A stretch of 29,903 nt of DNA from assembly GCA_038237645.1 (NCBI GenBank), contig JBBRYN010000041.1:1-29903 (forward strand), read 5' to 3'. Below, piece after piece: positions 5,623 through 13,497 of the stretch (position 1 is the first letter of the stretch; each line of letters starts with the position of its first letter). The position numbers and the translations under genes were made by a program. A model generated the notes under the pieces. It searched no databases. It saw only the letters and a program-made list of their open reading frames with translations, and was not told the origin of the DNA. Origin of the DNA: QHCA01 sp038237645 (GTDB taxonomy: Bacteria; Actinomycetota; Actinomycetes; Mycobacteriales; QHCA01).

Positions 5623-7605
5623 GTGTTAGCTGAGTCGAGCCCTCGGCGCGCACGCCAGCCTGCCTGGCGCGCGGTCCTCCGTCGGCTGCGACTCCGTTGG
5701 ACCATCTACGTGTGTCTCGCCGTGCTCACGATGTCGACGGGTGTGGCCTATGCCGCCTTCGTCTCCACCTCGCTGAATCCCACCACCAGCTTCGCCGCTG
5801 CCCCGGACTGGACCGCGCCCACGGTGAACCGCTCTACCGCCGCGGGCACGGCCGCGGGGACGTTCGCCCAGCACATCTCCCCTGGCCTGGGCTATTACCT
5901 GTACGCCGACCTGACCGACACGGGAAACCCGGCGAGCGGCATCTCCACGGTGACCACCGACGCCGGCTCACTGACCACCGGGCAAGCTGCCGCACCGATG
6001 ACGGCCGGCGCCTACACCTTCGCCGGGGTCAACTACAACTACCGGACTTCGCTGCTGACCGCCAACGCCAACGCGACCCTGTCGGCGTGTAGCTACCTCC
6101 CGACGATCACCATCGCCGACGTCGCCGGCAACACCGCCACCACCGCCGTCAACGCGGTGATGGTCGACCGCAACATGGTCACCGACTACAACGTCCGCCT
6201 CGACGGCGCCACGGCCGCCGACGAAGTGTACGGCGTCCAGAATGCCGGCGACGTCAACGGCGACGGAAAGCCCGACGCGATCGTCGGCGCCTGGGGTGCG
6301 GACAACAATGGCCGCTCCTTCTCCGGCTCGGCCTACGTGGTCTTCGGGCAGACCGCGCTGACGACGATCGACCTGGCAACGCTCGGCACGAAGGGTTTCC
6401 GCATCGACGGGCTCGCCGCCAACGACGAGACCGCCGTGAGCGTGTGGACTGCGGGGGGAGACCTCAACGCCGACGGCAAGGCCGATCTCCTCATCGGCGC
6501 CGACTACTCCGATCCCGGCGGCCTGCTTCAGGCCGGCACCGTCTACGTCGTCTTCGGCAAGGCGACCACCACGAACATCGACCTCGCCGCGCTCGGCGCC
6601 GGCGGCTACTCGATCACCGGCCAGGCGGCCAACAACTATGCCGGCGAGCGCATCGCGAGCATCCCGGACCTCAACGGCGACGGCAAACCCGAAACGTTGC
6701 TGAGTGCTCGCGGCGCGGATAACAACGGCCGCACCGACTCCGGCTCGGCCTACGTGGTCTTCGGCAAGGCGACGACGACAGCGGTCGACCTCAATGCCCT
6801 GGGCGCTGCGGGTTACCGGATCGACGGCGCCGCCGCCGGCGACGTACTCGAAAACGTGAACAGCATCGGCGACCTCAACGGCGACGGGAAACCGGAGGTG
6901 CTCATCGGGACCGACAACGCGGGGGCAAACGGCCGGGTCAATTCGGGCTCGGCTTTCGTGGTGTGGGGCAAGTCGACGACCACGACGATCGACCTCGCCG
7001 CCCTCGGCTCCCAGGGCTACCGCATCGACGGCGCCGCCGCCGGCGACCTCACCGGCCAGGCGGTGGTCCCGGCGGGTGACCTGAACGGCGACGCGAAGCC
7101 CGACCTGATGGTCACCGCGTTCAGCGCCGGCAACAACGGCCGCGCCCTGTCCGGCTCGACGTACGTGCTGTGGGGCAAGTCGACCACCACCACGATCGAC
7201 CTCGCCTCCCTCGGCGCCCAGGGTTACCGCATCGACGGCTCCGCCGCGAACGAGAAGTTCGGCTACGACGCCGTCAGCATCAGCGACATCAACAGCGACG
7301 GGCTGCCGGACACGGTCATCTCGGCCGCGCGTGCGGATAACAACGGCCTCACCGACTCCGGCTCGGTCTACGTGCTCTGGGGCAGGTCCACGACGACGAC
7401 CATCGACCTGGCCGCCCTCGGCACGCAGGGCTACCGCATCGACGGCACCTTGGCCGGGGAACTGATGGGATGGAAGATCGCCATGGCGGGCGATGTCAAC
7501 GCCGACGGCCGCCCCGACCTGCTCATCGCAGGCAAGGACACCGGCAACAACGGCCGCGCCACGTCGGGATCGGCCTACATCGCCTACACGCCCACCTGTA
7601 CCTGA
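5623..7605 (+). CDS. Secreted seven-repeat FG-GAP/integrin-alpha-like beta-propeller protein
   Basis: A 660-residue exported protein. The N-terminus has a basic region (residues 8-25), a hydrophobic core ('WTIYVCLAVLTMSTGVAYAAF') and a SipW-like junction followed by 'STSLNPTTSFAAAPDW'. Residues about 65-185 form a beta-rich head. Residues about 190-658 contain seven FG-GAP repeats of about 65 residues, each with a calcium-binding loop: DVNGDGKPD, DLNADGKAD, DLNGDGKPE (twice), DLNGDAKPD, DINSDGLPD and DVNADGRPD, followed by 'SGSAYVVFG'-like strands and 'TTTTIDLAALG..GYRIDG' linkers. Seven copies suit one complete propeller, as in integrin alpha chains, so adhesion or matrix binding is likely. 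GTG 5623 is needed to keep the signal peptide; codon 2 is TTA, a rare codon in actinomycetes. Confidence 0.85.
   Translation: MLAESSPRRARQPAWRAVLRRLRLRWTIYVCLAVLTMSTGVAYAAFVSTSLNPTTSFAAAPDWTAPTVNRSTAAGTAAGTFAQHISPGLGYYLYADLTDTGNPASGISTVTTDAGSLTTGQAAAPMTAGAYTFAGVNYNYRTSLLTANANATLSACSYLPTITIADVAGNTATTAVNAVMVDRNMVTDYNVRLDGATAADEVYGVQNAGDVNGDGKPDAIVGAWGADNNGRSFSGSAYVVFGQTALTTIDLATLGTKGFRIDGLAANDETAVSVWTAGGDLNADGKADLLIGADYSDPGGLLQAGTVYVVFGKATTTNIDLAALGAGGYSITGQAANNYAGERIASIPDLNGDGKPETLLSARGADNNGRTDSGSAYVVFGKATTTAVDLNALGAAGYRIDGAAAGDVLENVNSIGDLNGDGKPEVLIGTDNAGANGRVNSGSAFVVWGKSTTTTIDLAALGSQGYRIDGAAAGDLTGQAVVPAGDLNGDAKPDLMVTAFSAGNNGRALSGSTYVLWGKSTTTTIDLASLGAQGYRIDGSAANEKFGYDAVSISDINSDGLPDTVISAARADNNGLTDSGSVYVLWGRSTTTTIDLAALGTQGYRIDGTLAGELMGWKIAMAGDVNADGRPDLLIAGKDTGNNGRATSGSAYIAYTPTCT
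6180..7590 (+). repeat. Seven tandem ~195-bp coding repeats (FG-GAP units)
   Basis: Within the FG-GAP gene the same segment of about 195 bp recurs seven times, most visibly at 'acgatcgacctc...ggctaccgcatcgacgg' and the 'gacctcaacggcgacgg' calcium loop. Copies 4 to 7 are closest to each other at the DNA level, so copy-number change by recombination is possible. Confidence 0.8.
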
Positions 7606-7912
7606 CCCGGCGCCTCAGTACGGGATCTCAGGGCTTGGGTGCCCCGATCCTGGTATGGGTACGCACCCAGGTCTCGCAGCCGATGGCGTTTTCCAGGTCG
7701 AAGACCACGGCATTGTCGATCCGGGGTTCCTCTGGGGTTCCTCCGCTTCACCGGCGCGACCCGAACTGGCAGCGCCCGACGAGGTGTACGAGCGCGATCA
7801 GAAGGACTGGAACACGCGTCCCCGATAGCCCCGTGACATCTGCGCCCCTACGCGGTAAGCACGGGCGGGGCAGCGCACATCGGCGGCGCCCCGGGTCGAC
7901 GAGCCGAGGCTT
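7606..7912. other. Intergenic stretch, nothing assignable
   Basis: This gap lies between the FG-GAP gene and the convergent methyltransferase pseudogene. A 9-bp stem (about 7628-7636 with 7660-7668) could be a weak terminator. A plus-strand frame through here ends in 'DEVYERDQKDWNTRPR', which looks protein-like, but it has no start or motif and I do not call it. Confidence 0.4.
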
Positions 7913-8702
7913 TCACGGTTGCCGGACGCGCAGCACACTGGTCAGCATCGGGAGAGTGAACTCGCCGCAGGCAGTTTCCGGTCTGCTCGCGAGGAAAGCG
8001 TGGATCCGGCCGAGCGTGGCCTCGCGTTCCTGTGCTGGAATGACCAGCATCCCTGCCTTGGTCGCCAGCGTCGCGACGAGGGAATCGGCGGTGCGGCGCT
8101 GCCCGTGCGGGAACTCGGCCCGCTCCGGCGAGTCGAGCTGCGCGACCAGGCCAAGGTTTGGGAAGTGCGCTTCGGTCGTCTCGGCGCACCAGCTGCTGAG
8201 TGTGTCCCGCGGGCCAATGGCCGCGCTCCCGCTAACCCGCTCAAGTCCGGCAACCCAGTCGACCTGGCTGGCGAAGACGTTCCACAGGCGGGCCAGGATG
8301 CCGCGGGGTACGAGGACCCTGGCTATCTCGGGCCCCGCGACGTCCATGTCGAACCAGTGCATGGCATTGCCGGCCAGCACGGCATCGACGGACGCGTCCG
8401 GCAGCGGTACCGCTGCCGCGCTACCCGGCAGGGCACGGACGGCGGGCAGCGCCCGGCGCAGCTCGGTCAGCATCGCTGGATCGGGCTCGACCGCTATGAC
8501 GTCGGCGCCCAGCGCGACCAACGTGGCGGTGAGTTTGCCGGTTCCGGCGCCGAGGTCGAGCACTCGTAGACCCTCGTAGACCGGGCGCTGGTTCGAGCGC
8601 CCAGCGCACCGCGGCCTGCGCGTAGTCCGGGCGGTGTTCGGCGTAAGCGGTCGCTGCTGTGCCGAACGACGAGCCGTACAGCAGCCGATCGCCTCGTTCC
8701 AC
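7913..8702 (-). pseudogene. SAM-dependent methyltransferase frameshifted by a 10-bp tandem duplication
   Basis: The leftward gene starts at GTG 8702 with 'MERGDRLLYGSSFGTAATAYAEHRPDY', the usual opening of the class I methyltransferases whose next motif is 'VLDLGAGTGKLTATL' (motif I), then 'VIAVEPDP' and 'HWFD'. The first ~40 codons and the rest are in different frames. The switch lies at CTCGTAGACC present twice in tandem (8563-8572, 8573-8582). Removing one copy joins 'PAPGL' to 'RVLDLGAGTG' in one frame and gives a 259-residue enzyme of ordinary length. Everything else looks intact. A TACGGT hexamer 6 nt before the GTG suggests a leaderless message. Substrate unknown. It could be a recent knockout, a reversible switch or an assembly error. 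Confidence 0.85.
8563..8582. repeat. 10-bp perfect tandem duplication causing the frameshift
   Basis: CTCGTAGACC occurs twice back to back. Ten bases is not a multiple of three, and one copy restores the methyltransferase frame, so the duplication is the likely causal mutation. Confidence 0.9.
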
Positions 8703-8947
8703 GTGGTTACCGTATCCGTGCCGCGCGGTCGGCTCGCCACCCTCGGACTCGGGAGGGCGGCCGCGTAGGTCCCCCTCGGTCCCTTCGCATCAGTGCTTCC
8801 CGGCGACCGCCCCGACCTTCGTCGGATGCACGATGGGCGTCAGGGGATCGCAGGTGCCGTACACGGGCTGGTTGATAAGCATCTGGTCGTCTTACCAAGG
8901 CCCTCTGCCCGGGACGCCAAAGCACGGACAACGGGTGGACGATCGGT

Positions 8948-9343
8948 TCACGGCCACATGCGTTTGATCTTGCCGTTGCGGTAGACGTGCCAGAACCCGA
9001 ATGGCACCTCCCGAGCCGCTTGTTCGATCCTTGGCATGGCCTCCAGGAACGCCTGGGTCATCTCGGCGATGTTCATGTTGCCGCTCACCAAACAGAAGAG
9101 GTGGCCTTGGTGCAGCGCCTCCAACTCTGGCGCCCGGTACCGGATGCGCTTGTCCTTTGTGAGCAGCACCCAGCCGCGAGAAGACCCGTCAGCGATCCAA
9201 TCCACGTCGGGTACCTCCATCGCCTCTGTTGTGTAGTAGTCAGCGATGAGGTGGACCACGTGGCCGGCTTCCCGCAGTCGAGAAGCCGAGATCCTTCCCA
9301 GACTGCGGTCCAGGAAGAACTCAGGCCGCTCGTCGGAGGACAT
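8948..9343 (-). CDS. PIN-like toxin, VapC45 type
   Basis: A 131-residue protein beginning 'MSSDERPEFFLDRSLGR'. The early 'FFLDRSLG' carries the first acidic residue of a PIN-like ribonuclease core; 'DVDWIADGSSRGWVLLTKDKRIRYRAPE' carries further acidic and basic core residues typical of the VapC45/DUF5615-like branch. Such toxins cleave RNA and are neutralised by the partner encoded just upstream. The gene overlaps the end of the antitoxin by 23 nt, implying translational coupling. An in-frame TTG at 9358 is a possible but less likely start. The closest described layout I know is the M. tuberculosis Rv2018-Rv2019 (VapB45-VapC45) pair. Confidence 0.7.
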   Translation of the reverse strand: MSSDERPEFFLDRSLGRISASRLREAGHVVHLIADYYTTEAMEVPDVDWIADGSSRGWVLLTKDKRIRYRAPELEALHQGHLFCLVSGNMNIAEMTQAFLEAMPRIEQAAREVPFGFWHVYRNGKIKRMWP

Positions 9344-9962
9344 CCTCGACGACGTCAACCGTCAGCCCGTACTCGTCTGCAATCGTCGCGAGTCGCTCTC
9401 CGTTTCGCCAGAGGGAAACCAGATCCTCGACCTTCACCTTCGACTGGTTGAGCACGGGTGCGCCCCAACCGAAGCGTGGGTCGATGATGACGTCGGCGGC
9501 CGCCGGGAAGTCGCGTAGGTGCAGACGCTGCGCGTTTCCGTCGGTGCCCCAGTCGATGTGCTTGAGGTGCTCCTCAAGGACGCCGGAGATGGCGATCTGA
9601 CGATCCCGAGCGTGGACGTAGGACTCGTCGGCCATTTTCACGAATAACACGACCCCATCGGTGACGACTCGGCGGTGGGCGAGCGCGTAGGGATCGTCGA
9701 ACTCCCGGCGCACGAGTTCGGCAGCGTCGCGAATCTCATCCATCGACAGCTTCAGGTCGCGCAAGGCCCTAAGGACGCAGGCCTCGATCACGCCGACGAA
9801 GGGCACGCGTGGCCAGCCCCGCCGGTCCGGCCGCACAGCATGGACCAAGGGCGGTCGACCTCGGTTGAGGAGCCAGACGTCCAAGGTGCTCTCGGGCATG
9901 CCGAGGTAGCGCGCAGTCTCACGCGCCGTCAGGATCGGCTTCAAGTAGTAGTCGATCGGCAT
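9321..9962 (-). CDS. DUF433-containing antitoxin, VapB45 type
   Basis: A 213-residue DNA-binding protein. Residues about 10-35 ('LTARETARYLGMPESTLDVWL') form a helix-turn-helix like that of MerR-type antitoxins; residues about 160-213 match DUF433, with 'DPRFGWGAPVLNQSKVKVEDLVSLWRNGERLATIADEYGL'. It is expected to bind the PIN toxin encoded after it and to repress the shared promoter. The start is clear: GGGAGGAGG lies just before the ATG at 9960-9962. The pair sits close to tRNA-Ser, a common integration point, but no integrase gene is recognisable. Length agrees with VapB45 homologues, which are longer than classical VapB proteins. Confidence 0.7.
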   Translation of the reverse strand: MPIDYYLKPILTARETARYLGMPESTLDVWLLNRGRPPLVHAVRPDRRGWPRVPFVGVIEACVLRALRDLKLSMDEIRDAAELVRREFDDPYALAHRRVVTDGVVLFVKMADESYVHARDRQIAISGVLEEHLKHIDWGTDGNAQRLHLRDFPAAADVIIDPRFGWGAPVLNQSKVKVEDLVSLWRNGERLATIADEYGLTVDVVEDVLRRAA

Positions 9963-10231
9963 ACTGCACCTCCTCCCGCTTGTGGCCCGACGCTATCGTC
10001 TCAGTAGCGGCACGCGATGGCATCTCAGGACCGACACGTCACCGATACCATTCGTCGGGACGTGGCCAAGCGCATCGACGTGTCCTACGAGACCCGCGGA
10101 GCCCGCCGCGCCCCCCGTTGTAAGAGCCCAAGCCAGCGTTGCGCGGCGTGCAAATGAGACCAAAACTGAGACTAAGCGACTCCAACCCGGGCGGGCACCA
10201 AGGAGCCATCCGGCGTTTGTGCTGGTCAGCG

Positions 10232-10319
10232 TGGCGGAGGATAAGGGATTCGAACCCTTGAGGGTGTTACCCCAACACGCTTTCCAAGCGTGCGCCATAG
10301 GCCACTAGGCGAATCCTCC
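10232..10319 (-). tRNA. tRNA-Ser(GGA)
   Basis: Read leftwards from 10319: a 7-bp acceptor stem (GGAGGAT with ATCCTCC), an anticodon arm CACGC-TTGGAAA-GCGTG with anticodon GGA, a long variable arm as expected of class II serine tRNAs, the T-arm sequence GGGTTCGAATCCC, discriminator G at 10235 and an encoded CCA (10232-10234). It reads UCC codons. Confidence 0.95.
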
Positions 10320-10420
10320 CGGGGCAAGGTTACCGGAGCCGGCCGCCGTCCGCGCATGGCGAGGTGCCGCTCGCCCGGGGCGGTCGGGGCTGTCACATGC
10401 CCGCGCTAGAGTTGCCTGCA

Positions 10421-10509
10421 GACCCCTCGTGCGGCGTCCATCCTGTGAACTCCCCCAGGGCCGGAAGGCAGCAAGGGTAAGCAGGCTCTGACGGGTGCGC
10501 GAGGGGTCC
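10421..10509 (+). ncRNA. ffs: Small bacterial signal recognition particle RNA (4.5S)
   Basis: The closing stem pairs GACCCCTCG (10421-10429) with CGAGGGGTC (10500-10508). The apical part carries the conserved GGGCCGGAAGGCAGCAAGGG, containing the GGAA tetraloop and the asymmetric loop bound by the Ffh M domain. Length of about 89 nt is typical of the small-type SRP RNA. Its position directly upstream of dnaX is common in actinobacteria. It guides membrane and secretory proteins to the translocon. Confidence 0.93.
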
Positions 10510-10552
10510 CTATCGTTGCGCCGCATCGTCGAACAAGCCGCGGGAGACCTAC

Positions 10553-12349
10553 GTGAGCCTGGCGCTCTATCGCCGCTACCGGCCGGCAACTTTCGCCGAG
10601 GTCGTCGGGCAGGAGCACGTGACCGAGCCGTTGCAGCAGGCGCTGCGCAACGGCCGGCTACACCATGCGTTCTTGTTCTCCGGCCCACGCGGCTGCGGCA
10701 AGACGTCCTCCGCGCGCATCCTGGCCCGATCGCTCAACTGCGCGCAGGGCCCGACACCTGACCCGTGCGGTCAGTGCGATTCGTGCGTGGCCCTGGCGCC
10801 CGGGGGTCCCGGCAGCCTCGACGTCATCGAGATCGACGCTGCCTCGCACAACGGCGTGGACGACGCCCGCGACCTGCGCGAGCGGGCGTTCTTCGCGCCG
10901 GTGTCCTCGCGGTTCAAGGTGTACGTGATCGACGAGGCGCACATGGTCACCACGGCGGCGTTCAACGCGCTGCTGAAGCTGGTCGAGGAGCCGCCGGAGT
11001 TCGTGAAGTTCGTCTTCGCCACCACGGAGCCCGACAAGGTGCTGCAGACGATTCGCTCGCGCACTCACCACTACCCCTTCCGGCTGCTGCCGCCCACGGT
11101 GCTGCGCGGGCTGCTGGCCGACGTCTGCGCCAAGGAGGACGTGACCGTCGAGCCGGCCGTGCTGCCGCTCGTGGTGCGGGCCGGTGGCGGGTCGGCCCGC
11201 GACGCCCTGTCGATCCTCGACCAACTCCTGGCCGGGGCCGGCCCCGAGGGCGTGCCATACCTGCGCGCCCTCGCCCTCCTCGGGGTCACCGACGCTGCCC
11301 TGCTCGACGAAGTCGTCGACGCGCTCGGGTCCGCCGACGGCGCCGCGGTGTTCGAGGCAGTCGACAAGGTGGTGGAGGCCGGGCACGACCCGCGCCGGTT
11401 CGCCACCGACCTGCTCGAGCGGCTGCGCGACCTCGTCGTGCTCGATGCGGTCCCAGACGCCGCGACGAAGGGCCTGATCGACGCTCCGGCCGATCAGGTC
11501 GAGCGGATGGGAGCGCAGGGGTCCCGGCTGGGTGCGGCGACGCTGTCCCGGTTGGCCGATATCGTGCACGACGGCCTGGTGGAGATGCGCGGCACCACGT
11601 CACCGCGTCTCCTGCTCGAGCTGGTCTGCGCCCGCATGCTCCTACCTGCCGCCACGGACGCGCCGGGAGCGCTCCTGCAGCGACTCGAACGCCTCGAGCG
11701 GCGGTTCGACATCAGCGGCGCCCCGGCGGCCGTCGCGGCGCCCGCGCCGGCACCCGGAGCCGCAGCGCCCACGTCCCCGAAGGCCGATGGCAGCGGCCGG
11801 CGCAAGGATGCTGCCGCACCTGCGGCCAAGCGAACCAAGCCGGTGGCGGTGCCCACTGCGCCGGCGGGCCAGCAACCCGAGCCCGCCCGGCCGACGGTCG
11901 AGGCCGCCGATCACCACGGCCCGGGCGCGCCGGCTCCCATCGATGCCGCGGCCGTACGCCGGATGTGGCCCGACATCGTGGCCGAGGTGAAGGCTCAGAA
12001 AAGGACGGTCGGGGCCTACCTCCTGGATGCGACGGTGACCTCGCTCGCCGACGGCCTGCTGGTGCTGAGCTTCCCGCACGGTTTTCACGCCAAGGCGATG
12101 GCGCAGTCGCCGGCCCTCGATTACTTCCGCGACGCGCTCAGGCACGTGCTCGGCGTCGACTGGCAGGTGCGCTGTGAAGTGGCTGGTGTGGCCGCCGCAG
12201 ATCCGACCGGTGACGAGGGCTTCGCACCGGGTGACGAGCCGGCCGACGAGCTGCACGCGGATCATGGCGCCGCAGCGCCCTCACCCGAGGAGTCCGCGAT
12301 CTCGCTGCTCGAACAAAACCTCGGCGCCAAGAAGATCCTCGACGCCTGA
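10553..12349 (+). CDS. dnaX: DNA polymerase III subunit gamma/tau
   Basis: A 598-residue clamp-loader ATPase. Residues 1-220 form the AAA+ core: Walker A 'GPRGCGKTSS' (44-53), a zinc knuckle with C63, C72, C75 and C78, and the 'VIDEAHM' Walker B box. 'GGSARDALSILDQ' matches the sensor 2 region. Residues about 370-455 are an Ala/Pro-rich linker and about 460-598 the tau-type C-terminal region. GTG 10553 follows GGGAGA (10542-10547). It loads the sliding clamp and links the polymerase cores at the fork. No slippery site for a gamma product was found by eye. It leads the dnaX-ybaB-recR cluster. Confidence 0.95.
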   Translation: MSLALYRRYRPATFAEVVGQEHVTEPLQQALRNGRLHHAFLFSGPRGCGKTSSARILARSLNCAQGPTPDPCGQCDSCVALAPGGPGSLDVIEIDAASHNGVDDARDLRERAFFAPVSSRFKVYVIDEAHMVTTAAFNALLKLVEEPPEFVKFVFATTEPDKVLQTIRSRTHHYPFRLLPPTVLRGLLADVCAKEDVTVEPAVLPLVVRAGGGSARDALSILDQLLAGAGPEGVPYLRALALLGVTDAALLDEVVDALGSADGAAVFEAVDKVVEAGHDPRRFATDLLERLRDLVVLDAVPDAATKGLIDAPADQVERMGAQGSRLGAATLSRLADIVHDGLVEMRGTTSPRLLLELVCARMLLPAATDAPGALLQRLERLERRFDISGAPAAVAAPAPAPGAAAPTSPKADGSGRRKDAAAPAAKRTKPVAVPTAPAGQQPEPARPTVEAADHHGPGAPAPIDAAAVRRMWPDIVAEVKAQKRTVGAYLLDATVTSLADGLLVLSFPHGFHAKAMAQSPALDYFRDALRHVLGVDWQVRCEVAGVAAADPTGDEGFAPGDEPADELHADHGAAAPSPEESAISLLEQNLGAKKILDA

Positions 12350-12420
12350 CCGGGCGACCGCCGGCAGCCGGTTACGCTGATCCGGCCGAGCCCCGTACCC
12401 ATCAGGCCGAGGAGCACCCC

Positions 12421-12738
12421 ATGATGCCTGGCCAGCCCGACATGGCATCCCTGCTGAAGCAGGCCCAGGAGATGCTGGCGACCCAGGAGGAGTTGGCGGC
12501 GGCCCGAATCGCCGGCAGCGCGGGTGGCGGCCTCGTGCGGGCGACCGTCAACGGCGGCGGCGAGCTGCAGGACCTCGTCATCGACCCCAAGGTGATCGAC
12601 CCCGACGACGCGGAGACGCTGGCCGACCTGATCATCGCTGCCGTACGTGATGCAACCCGTACGGCCCAGCAGACGCAGCTGCAGAAACTCGGCCCGCTCG
12701 CCGGCGGCTTGGGCGGCCTCGGCCTGCCCGGGGCGTAG
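12421..12738 (+). CDS. YbaB/EbfC family nucleoid-associated protein
   Basis: A 105-residue protein with the YbaB fold: an N-terminal helix ('MASLLKQAQEMLATQEELAAARI'), the 'GGGLVRATVNGGGELQDLVIDP' beta meander, then 'DPDDAETLADLIIAAVRDA' and a Gly/Leu-rich tail. Homologues bind DNA as dimers and are almost always encoded between dnaX and recR, as here. GAGGAG at 12409-12414 serves the ATG at 12421; a second ATG follows at once. Its TAG abuts the recR start with no gap, so the two are probably co-translated. Confidence 0.92.
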   Translation: MMPGQPDMASLLKQAQEMLATQEELAAARIAGSAGGGLVRATVNGGGELQDLVIDPKVIDPDDAETLADLIIAAVRDATRTAQQTQLQKLGPLAGGLGGLGLPGA

Positions 12739-13338
12739 ATGTACGAAGGCGCGATCCAGGACCTCATCGACGAGCTGGGGCGATTGCCCGGCGTCGGTCC
12801 CAAGAGCGCGCAGCGGATCGCCTTTCACCTGCTCTCGGCCGACCAGGCCGACGTGACCCGGCTCGCTCAGACCCTGCAGCGGGTCAAGGAGCAGGTGCGC
12901 TTCTGCAAGGTGTGCGGCAACGTCGCCGAGGCCGACGAGTGCCGGGTCTGCCGCAACCCGCGGCGGACGCTCGAGGCGATCTGCGTCGTCGAGGAGCCCA
13001 AGGACGTCGTCGCGATCGAGCGCACCCGCGAATTCCACGGGCGATACCACGTGCTGGGTGGCGCGATCAGCCCGATCGAGGGGATCGGCCCCGACGACCT
13101 GCGGATTCGCGAATTGATGGTACGGCTGGCCGACGGCACGGTCACCGAGCTGATCCTGGCCACCGACCCCAACCTCGAAGGGGAGGCCACGGCGACCTAC
13201 CTGGCCCGGTTGGTCAAGCCCATGGGGCTGCGGGTGACCCGGCTGGCCAGCGGGCTGCCGGTCGGCGGAGACCTGGAGTACGCCGACGAGGTCACCCTGG
13301 GCCGCGCCTTCGAAGGCCGCCGGCTCCTCGACGTCTGA
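12739..13338 (+). CDS. recR: Recombination mediator protein RecR
   Basis: A 199-residue protein of standard length. Residues 1-30 contain the helix-hairpin-helix ('LGRLPGVGPKSAQRIAFHLL'), C56, C59, C68 and C71 form the zinc finger, and the Toprim domain begins at 'AICVVEEPKDVVAIE'. The C-terminal Walker-like segment includes 'ASGLPVGGDLEYADEVTLGRA'. RecR works with RecF and RecO to load RecA on single-stranded gaps. Its ATG follows the ybaB stop directly. Confidence 0.95.
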   Translation: MYEGAIQDLIDELGRLPGVGPKSAQRIAFHLLSADQADVTRLAQTLQRVKEQVRFCKVCGNVAEADECRVCRNPRRTLEAICVVEEPKDVVAIERTREFHGRYHVLGGAISPIEGIGPDDLRIRELMVRLADGTVTELILATDPNLEGEATATYLARLVKPMGLRVTRLASGLPVGGDLEYADEVTLGRAFEGRRLLDV

Positions 13339-13394
13339 TCGTCGCTGGACGGGTAGCACGCCCCGGCAGCCGGACGCGACGGCCGCCGCTCCAC

Positions 13395-13415
13395 GACGTC
13401 ATCCCGGATAACGTC
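13395..13415. promoter_or_regulatory. 21-bp palindromic operator candidate, distal copy
   Basis: Arms GACGT and ACGTC flank the core ATCCCGGAT with one base on each side; the whole is a palindrome apart from its centre and one position per half. It lies about 83 bp before the ask start and repeats downstream. Confidence 0.6.
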
Positions 13416-13435
13416 GGCTGAGCACGCCCGGAAGT

Positions 13436-13456
13436 GACGTTGTCCCGGATAACGTC
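13436..13456. promoter_or_regulatory. 21-bp palindromic operator candidate, proximal copy
   Basis: GACGTT and AACGTC arms flank GTCCCGGAT. The copy is offset 41 bp from the first, close to four helical turns, so both would be on the same DNA face. It ends just upstream of where a -35 element for ask would lie. Confidence 0.6.
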
Positions 13457-13484
13457 GTCTGGAAAGCGGACCGGCCCGGGCCGG

Positions 13485-13490
13485 TACTCT
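13485..13490 (+). promoter_or_regulatory. -10 element of ask
   Basis: TACTCT ends 7 nt before the ATG at 13498, so transcription should begin at or next to the start codon. No Shine-Dalgarno sequence is present in the gap (GTGCGCC), which agrees with a leaderless message. Confidence 0.55.
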
Positions 13491-13497
13491 GTGCGCC

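Noticed and set aside
7493..7828. Protein-like frame ending 'DEVYERDQKDWNTRPR'
   Set aside because: It begins inside the FG-GAP gene in another frame and has no start signal or recognisable domain; it may be debris but cannot be supported.
9982..10308. Plus-strand frame of 108 codons ending across tRNA-Ser
   Set aside because: Its C-terminal 'KGFEPLR' comes from reading the tRNA in reverse, a classic false gene. A shorter frame at 10017-10157 is also unsupported, although it could be debris of an integrated element.
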